A stretch of DNA of 20,032 nucleotides, from the NCBI GenBank assembly GCA_016946835.1, contig JACVTC010000540.1, forward strand, positions 1 through 20,032, read 5' to 3'. Each line of letters begins with the position of its first letter. Position 1 is the first letter of the stretch. This document shows positions 9,651-17,360 of this stretch, in pieces. The notes below the pieces were generated by a model. It saw nothing but the letters and a program-made list of their open reading frames with translations, did no database searches and was not told where the DNA came from. The stretch is from Neocallimastix lanati (nom. inval.). Its lineage: Eukaryota > Neocallimastigomycota > Neocallimastigomycetes > Neocallimastigales > Neocallimastigaceae. The translations under genes were made by a program, and so were the position numbers.

Positions 9651-10012
9651 AATTGAATCTAGTGCATTTCACAATGGTACATTTCATAATGTGGCGTATT
9701 TTGTATGCGGCTGGGTTTTTTAATAATTAAATAAATAATAATATTCTTTTTTTTTATATATAATTTATTAATATTCAATTGTAAAAATAATTTTTTATAA
9801 TTCTTTTTTAATAGAATATTTTATTATTTCTTTTGAAATAGTTATTTAATAATATTTGATTGAAAAATATATTATTATTTCTTTTGAAATAATAATTATT
9901 TATATATTTATTTATGATTGAATAGAATATCTTATATAATATAAACAATTCGATATTTACAAATATATTTATCAAATATTTTAACAATTTTCAAAAATAC
10001 AAACACTATAAG
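9651..10012. repeat. candidate right LTR remnant
   Basis: Begins soon after the integrase stop. It carries GTGCATTTCACAATGGTACATTTC, split here as GTGCATTTCACAATGG then TACATTTC (from 9662), matching the doubled GCATTTC motif at 4306-4331 in direct orientation. Further blocks shared with the left segment are GGCT (9709) followed by AAATAAATAATAATATT (about 9728-9745), and CAAATATTTTAACAATTT (about 9973). Similarity is interrupted by an apparent deletion here of about 35 bp relative to the left copy. It supports an LTR pair bracketing the rearranged element; ends are uncertain. Confidence 0.4.
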
Positions 10013-10014
10013 TA

Positions 10015-10225
10015 TCCCATTGTGTAAGCCTTGTCTGAGAGGATTACAGTTTCCAGCTCCAATGATGGACGCCACCTATAGTGGGCTCTGCTTTCCCTTG
10101 AAGATCGCGTAGTGTGCTTCTATATGGAGTTTCTTTGCTTTTGGGGAGTTGAGAGCGTCGACGCCGTACCAGTATGGCAGTTAATCATACACCCATATTA
10201 ATATATGGGGGAGACAAAAGTCTTC
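10015..10225. other. GC-rich structured island, candidate ncRNA or foreign remnant
   Basis: About 210 bp at roughly 47% GC lie inside DNA of 10-15% GC. The left edge is near GTGTAAGCC (10022) and the right edge is the A-run at 10232. Short stable hairpins cluster at the right end: GCCGTA-CCAG-TATGGC (10163-10178), CCCATAT-TAAT-ATATGGG (10192-10209) and AGAC-AAAA-GTCT (10212-10223). CCAC-CTATA-GTGG (10072-10084) lies further left. Neither strand gives a convincing protein, although each has one nearly open frame. I compared it by eye with U1-U6, U3, SRP, RNase P/MRP, 5S and 5.8S motifs and found no match. It could be an RNA gene, the unique part of an LTR, or imported DNA. Confidence 0.5.
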
Positions 10226-10804
10226 AGTCTATAAAAAAAAAAAATTATTATTATAATCATTATTTTTATTATTATTATTAATTATTAATTTTTTAATTAT
10301 AACATTTTTATTGTATTTAAATACAATACAATATATAATATAGTATAATATAATATAATGTAAAATAAATATAAATAATTTTTTTTTATTTTTATTTTTT
10401 TTTTTTTTAAAAAAACATACTTTAATTATTAAATATTTTTTTACTAATATTGTTACTAATAATCACAATCACAATTCTTTTTTTTATATATATATAATTG
10501 TTATAACTATTTTCAATTGTATAATTGGTTTTTTAATATATTCTATTGAATACAACTTTTAATAATATATAAATACCATAGACACGTTTATTGTTTATTG
10601 TTAAAATAATAATATTTGTCATAGCATATATAATTAATATTATATCTTTTTTTTTTTTTTTTTTTTTTTTTGTTATTTTTTATTCGTATTATATTCAAAT
10701 TGTTTTATTATTTTATTTTAATTTAAAAATTTAAAAAGCTATTAAAATTATTAAATTTAAGAGTTTTCGTCATCATTAAAATTGAAAAATTTAAATTAAA
10801 TTTG

Positions 10805-10838
<34 letters not shown>

Positions 10839-11198
10839 TAATAATAATAATATAAAATATGAGGTTCAGTAAAGTTTTATTTAAATACTTAATCTCATAG
10901 CAAAATTTTTAAAAAAAAAAAAAAGTAAATAAATGTCTGAACCAAATTATAATAATGATTAACATAAATAAAAAGAATAATTTTTAAATTTGGGACTTTG
11001 ACTTTACTAGAAATTAATAAATAAATAAATTAATAAATAAATAAATCTATATATAATAAAAATAATAAATAAAATAATATAAATAAAATAATAAAAACTA
11101 TTTAAATATTAGCATTTTCTTGACAAAGCCCTTGCAAATTTATTTATTATTATTATCTTTTTTTTTTTTTTTTTTTGTAATAAAAGTAGTTCTTACAT
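10226..11198. other. AT-rich non-coding with TAA microsatellite
   Basis: No gene recognised. Contains a poly-T run (about 10648-10670), a (TAA/AAT)n microsatellite at about 10808-10852, AAATAAAT tracts (about 11020-11045) and a T-run (11159-11176) just upstream of the primase-like ORF. Any promoter for that ORF would lie here, but no clear core element stands out from the AT background. Confidence 0.65.
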
Positions 11199-11831
11199 AT
11201 GATTATAGATAATTTTGATATTATTAAGGAATTCATTATAAACTCCTGTATCGAACAAGGTCATGATTTTGATAAAGATCTTGATTCTTACTATGAAATA
11301 GAAATATTTACTCGTAAAAAAGATTTTGGTGACAAGGAATATAGTAAAAGTTTTTCACACATATATCATATATTTAAGATAAATGATATAGAAAAGTACA
11401 AGAAGGATATTATAACTTTATGTAATGTATTTAATGCTCGTGCCTATATTGGAATTCGTCGAAAATCAATTAAACGAGTTTTATTAAAGTGTAATGTTGC
11501 AATTGCCAAAAGTTTAGCAAATAATGCAAGTGCAAATCCTTGGAAAATGGTTGAAAGTATCTCAAGAAGTGACTTTCCCAAAACAGATAAAAAGTGGGTA
11601 ATTGATATTGATTCCAAAGATGATTCATACATCATCTATATACAGGATACTATAAAAGAACTTGGTGGAAAATGTTATTGTAAAATACCTACTCCTAATG
11701 GAGTACATATTATTTGTACTCCTTTCAGATTTGAAGAATACAAAAAGAAATTAGAGTCAGACCAAAAACAATTTTCAAACGCTAATAAAAATTACAGGAC
11801 TTTACTCTATTCGAATTTACCTGAAAATTAA
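11199..11831 (+). CDS. phage/bacterial-type protein with primase-polymerase-like motifs
   Basis: An intact, intronless 210-residue ORF from ATG to TAA at about 30% GC, clearly above its surroundings. Diagnostic stretches are YYEIEIFTRKKD (31-42), FNARAYIGI (78-86), KKWVIDIDSKDD (131-142) and IPTPNGVHIICTPF (163-176), ending NKNYRTLLYSNL. From memory this pattern (NARAYI, W-I-I-D-I-D, PT-x-NG-x-H, PF, and a terminal T-hLLY) characterises an uncharacterised protein family in bacterial genomes and Bacteroidetes phages. The hhhDhD (D136, D138) and NGxH (H170) pair resembles motifs I and II of archaeo-eukaryotic primases. A third acidic motif is not obvious. It is a lone gene with no phage neighbours. 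Best explanation: horizontal transfer from a rumen bacterium or phage. Biochemical function is inferred, not shown. Confidence 0.75.
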   Translation: MIIDNFDIIKEFIINSCIEQGHDFDKDLDSYYEIEIFTRKKDFGDKEYSKSFSHIYHIFKINDIEKYKKDIITLCNVFNARAYIGIRRKSIKRVLLKCNVAIAKSLANNASANPWKMVESISRSDFPKTDKKWVIDIDSKDDSYIIYIQDTIKELGGKCYCKIPTPNGVHIICTPFRFEEYKKKLESDQKQFSNANKNYRTLLYSNLPEN

Positions 11832-12147
11832 AGAACTCACACATTATTTAAATATAAATTAAAATAAAATTTATTTTTTATAGAATTTTTTTTTTTTTTT
11901 TTTTTTGTGAATTATTTTTATAATAAAAAATTAAAAAAAAAAAAAATATATATATATATATATATTTATATATCAGTAAATACGCAATAATGTAATATTG
12001 CAAATATTATAGAATTATACATATAAAAGAAAGAAATTTACTTTCTTATCATAAATCATAAAAACATTAAAAATATTTAATATTATTAAATAATAGTATA
12101 TATTTATACTTATTTTAATATATTTATGTGATTGACTTGTTTATAAT
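11832..12147. other. AT-rich non-coding after the primase-like ORF
   Basis: No gene seen. A T-run (11887-11906), an A-run and an ATATAT tract (11937-11966) follow the stop codon. AT-rich A/T blocks could act as a polyadenylation region, but no single signal can be chosen. Confidence 0.6.
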
Positions 12148-12203
12148 AATATTTAAAAATAACTATGAATAGTAATAATTATTCATAGTTATTATTAAAT
12201 ATT
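12148..12203. repeat. 24-bp inverted repeat, 8-nt loop
   Basis: The arm 12148-12171 (ending AACTATGAATA) pairs with 12180-12203 with a single mismatch. The loop is GTAATAAT. A further two base pairs extend the stem outward. The arms contain non-simple sequence (AACTATGAATA), so this is not a microsatellite by-product. It may be a cruciform or a small element remnant. Confidence 0.6.
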
Positions 12204-12845
12204 ATAAAAATATAATAAAATATAATAAATTTATGTGTAATAATAAAGATTGATTTTAAGAAAAAAAAAAAAAAACTCTATTCAAATTTTTTTTTTAAAG
12301 TAGGAAATATTTACAGCAATGTCCTTTACATAAGGAATCATTTTAGAGTATCAAAGAAGAAAGTGTATCTCTATCTCTTAAAAAAAATATGAAATAAAGT
12401 TTATTAAATAATTTTTAAATAGTTAGTGGAATATCAAATAAAATCATATATCATATATATATATATATATATTCTATTTTAAAAATAACTTTTTTAAACC
12501 AAGTATTTTTTTTACCATATCTTAATTTCCACATATTAAAATATAATTTTTCTAAAACTTTATAATTAAGATTTAATAAAATTACAAAAAAATATATTAT
12601 TTTTTTTATATTTTATTTAATATATTAATACTATTATGAGAAGTAAATAAATAATAGTAAAGAGAAAAAAATTTTTTTTAAAATATAATTAATTGAGTAA
12701 TCAAGTTTTTATTTTTAAAAAATTGATTTAATCATTTATAATTTAATGAAGTTATTGAATTATTATCGAATTATTATTATTCAATTTTCATTTTAAATTA
12801 TAATTATTTAAATATTTATATTTATTTTATAAAAATAAATTTACA

Positions 12846-12876
<31 letters not shown>

Positions 12877-13543
12877 TTCTTATTAAAAAAAAAAAATGTT
12901 TATAATTTAAATAATTATTTTTAATGGTTAAATTCTATTAAAAGAAAATATTTTTTATTCAATTTATCACTATAATTAATTAATTTAAAATAAATTTAAA
13001 TATAAAATATTTTTCTTTTTTTTTTAAAATTATTTATATATAAATTTTTTTTTTTAAAGCTAATGGATATTTTTTGTTTTTTTACATTAGGCTATACTAT
13101 ATCATTATTATTATTATTTTGTATATTTATTAATTATTTAATTTAATTTAAAATTGATGATTATCAATACATTTTTGTATGTTATATTATTAATTAGATT
13201 TTAATATTATTACATGCTATTTCCTTTAATAATTTATATGTAAAAAATAGTTTTACTTTTATTTTTATTTTTATTTTTATTTTTTATTTTTTACTTTATT
13301 TAAAAAAAGGGATTATACAAATTTAATTCATTTTAAAATATATAAATTTAAAATTTGAATTTCATAAAAGTAAAGATCATTGTAATATAATAAAATAAAC
13401 TATTTGGCCATACTAAAAGGAAGATATTAAATCTTAGTTTATTAAATATTATAAAAATATTTTAATGAATATTATTAAACTTTTACTTAGTTTTAAATAA
13501 AGTATTTAAATTAATAAAAATATTGATATTGTTTATTTTTGTT
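12204..13543. other. AT-rich non-coding
   Basis: No supportable gene. Slightly more complex sequence occurs at 12300-12380 (AGGAAATATTTACAGCAATG, AGAAAGTGTATCTC), but it has no sustained frame. T-run at 12847-12870. A TTTTTA array lies at 13258-13290. Confidence 0.65.
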
Positions 13544-13800
13544 TAAAATAAAATAAAATAAATAAAAATAAAATAAAAATAAAATAAAATAAAATAAAAT
13601 AAAATAAAATAAATAAAATAAAATAAAATAAAATAAAATAAATAAAATAAAATAAAATAAAATATAAAATAAAATAAAATAAAAAAAAAAAATAAAATAA
13701 AATAAAATAAAATAAAATAAAATAAAATAAAATAAAATAAAATAAAATAAAATAAAAATAAAATAAAATAAAATAAAATAAAAAAAAAGAAAAGAAAAGG
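13544..13800. repeat. AAAAT pentanucleotide array
   Basis: About 250 bp of almost uninterrupted AAAAT units, with occasional AAAT or AAAAAT slips and an A-run of about 12 bases near 13680. It grades into AAAAG units at 13783-13798. This is the largest simple array in the window. Confidence 0.95.
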
Positions 13801-14219
13801 TAATTCTTTATAGTATTTCTATTATAAAAGAAAATTGAATAGCTATTAAAATGTTTAAAAAAAAATAATTTTTTTTTTTAATATATTATTATTATTAATA
13901 AAAGAAACTTGTATAATAAAAGGCATTATTAATTATTATTATAATTAGAAATAGATAATTTAAAAGATAAAAAATATTTGACAAACTTTACCATATTTAT
14001 ATTAATTGTCGCTTAATAATAATAATTAAATATTTGATTTTAACTATTTAAGTATGGTTTTGTTTATAAAGATTTATCGGTATTGATTTTGAATGGTTTT
14101 ATTAAAAATGTTCTTTGAAAATATTTCTAATCAAAGGAAGCTTTTTTTTTATTATTATTATATTTTTATTTTTATTTTAATACATTCGGCTTCAAAAGTA
14201 AAGGTGCCCACTATTGATT

Positions 14220-14220
<1 letters not shown>
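13801..14220. other. AT-rich non-coding
   Basis: Nothing coding recognised. The frame beginning at 14093 is short and runs directly into the poly-T tract, giving a poly-Phe tail. Confidence 0.65.

Positions 14221-14277
<57 letters not shown>
14221..14277. repeat. 57-base T homopolymer
   Basis: Uninterrupted T from 14221 to 14277. It is immediately followed by a locally GC-richer stretch (14278-14380) holding the 7-bp stem CGGAGAT/ATCTCCG (14329-14335 with 14360-14366). An A-tail orientation would be the minus strand, so a reverse-transcribed insertion reading leftwards is conceivable, but no body was identified. Confidence 0.9.
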
Positions 14278-14383
14278 CTAGCAAATCGAATAATCAAATA
14301 GGATCCATTCCCATTAGAATTATATATTCGGAGATTTGATTTTCTATCTTTCTACTAGGATCTCCGGTATAATCTGAATGCAT

Positions 14384-14741
14384 AATTATTTAATTCAAAT
14401 TTTATTCTTTGATAAAGAGTTCACCTTTTTTTCATTTTTATATTTTTTAAAAGTTTTTTTTTTTTTTTTTTTTTTTTTTGTTATTAAAAGAGTTTTAATG
14501 AAAATGAAAATATTTCTGAATATGATATATTTTCTTTTATTTTTTTTTTTATTATTTGTTAATTTTCTTAGGTTTATTACTTTTAAATTTTGGTAATATA
14601 TATCATTAATATGTGGTATTTATGAAATACCACTAATTAATATAGTTTTAATTATTTAATTCAAATTTTTATTCCTTGGTAAAGAGTTTACCTTTTTTTC
14701 ATTTTTATATTTTTTAAAAGTTTTTTTTTTTTTTTTTTTTA
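14384..14741. repeat. direct repeat of ~90 bp, 266 bp apart
   Basis: The copies are at about 14384-14480 and 14650-14741. Both run AATTATTTAATTCAAAT, then a TTTATTC..TTG segment, then AAAGAGTT.ACC, a poly-T/CATTTTTATATTT block, AAAAG and a long T-run. They differ by a few substitutions and one-base indels. Between them is a perfect 9-bp stem GTGGTATTT/AAATACCAC with a 3-nt loop (14613-14633). The two T-terminated copies could be two insertions of one element or a segmental duplication. Confidence 0.75.
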
Positions 14742-14934
14742 TTTTATTTTATTTATTTTTGATTTAATACCTTTGATTAATGTATCAATTTAAAGGTCGT
14801 ATTAATCTTTTTCTTTATAGTCAATACCCTTGTTCAAAAATTTTTGTCACATCACCTTGTTGGAACATAAAAATATAACTGAATCAATCAATTTGAAGTG
14901 ACTTTATACTATGAAAGCCGAATACTATAAATAT

Positions 14935-15090
14935 TGATAAATGCATTAAAGAAAGTTCTCTGGAATAAAAAAATGATTCATTCGAATTATTCAAAATTAA
15001 ACAAAAAAAAATTACTATATTTAAAGACAATTTATTAAGTAAAACAGTGTATAAAAATAGCAAATTAAATTCAAAACTCAAAACCGATTA
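14935..15090 (+). pseudogene. possible decayed coding fragment, unidentified
   Basis: The plus-strand frame starting near AATATTGATAAATGC reads NIDKCIKESSLE, then one TAA, then NDSFELFKIKQKKITIFKD and NLLSKTVYKN, and ends with a stop near 15087. It has mixed codon use and few stops in otherwise non-coding DNA. Just upstream another frame reads MKAEYYKY. It is too short to identify and may be chance. The open frame on the opposite strand here is hydrophobic and less protein-like. Confidence 0.25.
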
Positions 15091-15416
15091 ATATAAAAAG
15101 TCTATTTTACCAAAGATTACCTTCAAAAAAAAAAAATAAAATAAAATAAAAAAATTTTATTTTTCTATTTATCAATTTGTTGTTTTGCAGTGTTTATTGC
15201 TTTTTACTATTATTATAAATTAAAAAATAAAAAAAAAAATTGTTATTTAAATATATATTTACTTTTTTCTTTTTTATTTTTAATTTATAATTTTTTTTCT
15301 TTTTTTTATTTTTTCATTTTTTTAATTTTTTCATTTTTTCATTTTTTTCAATTTTTTTAATTTTTTTCATTTTTTTCATTTTTTTCATTTTCATTTTTTT
15401 ATTTTTTTTATTTTTT
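15091..15416. repeat. T-rich degenerate array downstream of the ATPase/nuclease
   Basis: The most regular part is 15295-15416. On the minus strand it reads as AAAAAAATG / AAAAAAATT units of about 8-10 bp, directly after the stop of the ATPase/nuclease gene. Translated past the stop it would give Lys/Asn-rich repeats similar to the C-terminal KKSKK, so it may be an expanded former tail. No other gene is seen here. Confidence 0.55.
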
Positions 15417-17360
15417 TTATTTTTTACTTTTTTTATTTTCATTTGAATATTCTTGTATAACTCCATTATTTATTTTCATTTCAACCATGCATTTTCTTTT
15501 ATGAAAAGCCATACCATACTTTATAAAACCTTCATAATATTTAAATTTTGATTCATACTTTCTTTCTTCAATTTGATTTATGGCTTCTTTACATGCTTTA
15601 CTTAGAGAGTTCTTGTCATCTTTGCTGGATACTTTAACTTCAATAATATATAAATTACTACTGTAAAATTTACTACTAAAAGCTAAATTATTTATATCAT
15701 ATCTACTTTCTTTTTTTACTAATACATTTTTAAGAATTGTAAACAACTGCATTAAAAATACTTGATAAACATTTTCAGGAGGTGAATATTCCGTCAATTC
15801 CGTCGATTTCTTAATTTGAGTAGATGCCTTGGAATTCCTTTCTTTCCAAACAAATAAATGATGTGAACTAAATTCTAATAGATATTTATTTAAACTTTCA
15901 TTAATTGCTTTTAAATCTTTTTGATAAATTCCATTAATAAAATTATTTATTATATAAGCGTTTTCTGTTTCGCCATTTATTTTTTTAATTAAAGAATTAA
16001 GATTATAGAAAATTTCTTGATTTGGAATTTTAAAATAAAATATATCTTTCGATTCCTTTTTTTTAAGTAAATTACTTTTATATTTTTGAATTTCATTTGA
16101 ATCCATTTCCATTAATGTAGGATCAGTTGATGTAATTTTTATCATTTCATCATTCATATTTTTGATGTTTTCTTTATATTCTTTTTCGTCTGCAACTGTT
16201 AAATAACCAGAAAAAAAGTAAAAGTCTCCAGACGTCTTTATATGGAGTATCCTTTATTAAATAATTATGATCAAATTGGTAATCTTTATCAAATGATAAT
16301 TTAATTATTTTATTACAAAATAAACTTAAAAATTTCACATCAAAATTAAGGTTACTATTTGTAATAATTTTTTTTAGTTCGTTATCATTTCCTGTATTAA
16401 CCCAATAACTAGATAATTTAAAATCATCGCTTTGATTCATATTATGCACAATGAAATTCATTATAGTATATGCATTATAAATATTTTTAATAATACCTTT
16501 ATCAGAAAAACAAGAATATCCATCATACTCAATTTTAAGTCTTTTTTTAATTCCATTTTCTTTTGTATCAGAAATATTAAAATGAGATAACAGTTTTTCT
16601 AATTCGTCTTCTGTAAATCCATAACAATCACTAAAATATATATCTTTAAGAGGTGAACATTTATTAAAGATATTATTAACTCCTGAATTTATATCATTTA
16701 ATTCTGCATCTAAACAACCTGTTACTATTCCAAAATATAAATATTCATTTTCTTTAAATGTTTCGGAAAAAAAAGAATTAATAGTATCAAACATCCTTCT
16801 ATCATAATCACTTTCTATCCTTCCAAAAAAAAGTTTATCATATTCATCAATTAAAATAATACATTTTCTTTATAAAATTCTTTTAAACACTCACATAAAA
16901 ATTTAATGGTTTGTTCTAATAATACATCATCTGACCTTTCTACAATTTTATTCCATTGTTCTTGTTGGTCCTTTCTTAATTTATTAAAATCAATTCTGTT
17001 TTTGTAATCATTAAATAAGGAAGATATTGTATATCTCAGAGATTCAATTGCGGAACTATAATCCATAAAGTAGATATTTAAATTTAAGTAAATTACTGGA
17101 TATTTGTGATAATGTCTCATATTTTTTCTATCTTTGCTTACTTCTAAGCCATCAAATAAAGAATTCCTTTCTTGTTTTTCTTCTATATCTATCGGCTTTT
17201 CAAAAAATTGGCGAATCATATTTAAATTTAAACTTTTCCCATATCGTCCTTGGTCGTATGATCATAAAGGCATAACCTTCTTTGCCAATTAATTTTGATA
17301 TCATTTTTGTTTTATCAACTAAATAAAAATACTTTTTTCGCAATTCCGTATAATTCACCC
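15417..17360 (-). pseudogene. module B: AAA-ATPase-like + PD-(D/E)XK nuclease
   Basis: Read leftwards. About 17350 VNYTELRKKYFYLVDKTKMI marks the start of the ATPase-like domain. RPRT with GKSLNLNMIRQFFE gives the divergent Walker A of PF09820 (about 17255-17200). LFDGLEVSKD and KYPVIYLNLN follow. LIDEYDKLFFGR is Walker B (about 16855). YFGIVTGC is a sensor-like strand, then a KRLKIEYDGYS segment and SSYWVNTG. After SGYLTVADE (about 16200) the C-terminal half ends in the nuclease fold, with RYDI (Asp) and YIIEVKVSS (Glu-x-Lys), so D...ExK is intact, then YGMAFHKRKCMVE. The domain order matches PF09820-PF08011 proteins. Frame changes occur near 17240, 16850 and 16215. Biological role of the family is not established; an NTP-dependent nuclease or defence/selfish role is speculation. 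Confidence 0.85.

Noticed and set aside
10015-10225. TPP riboswitch, because of a CTGAGA string near 10035
   Set aside because: The second conserved half (CTGAT and ACCAGCGTAGG-like strings) is absent and there is no adjacent thiamine gene or intron.
10015-10225. tRNA, 5S, 5.8S, U1-U6, U3, SRP or RNase P/MRP RNA
   Set aside because: None of the hallmark sequences (such as box B GGTTCGA or U6 ACAGAGA) is present; only generic hairpins are.
11444-11635. Minus-strand frame within the primase-like ORF
   Set aside because: Antisense shadow of an intact, motif-bearing gene.
14093-14281. Plus-strand frame ending in poly-Phe
   Set aside because: It depends on the 57-T homopolymer and has no conserved content.
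14884-15081. Minus-strand hydrophobic frame
   Set aside because: Composition fits antisense of a Lys/Asn-rich decayed plus-strand frame; no ATPase/nuclease or other similarity is seen.
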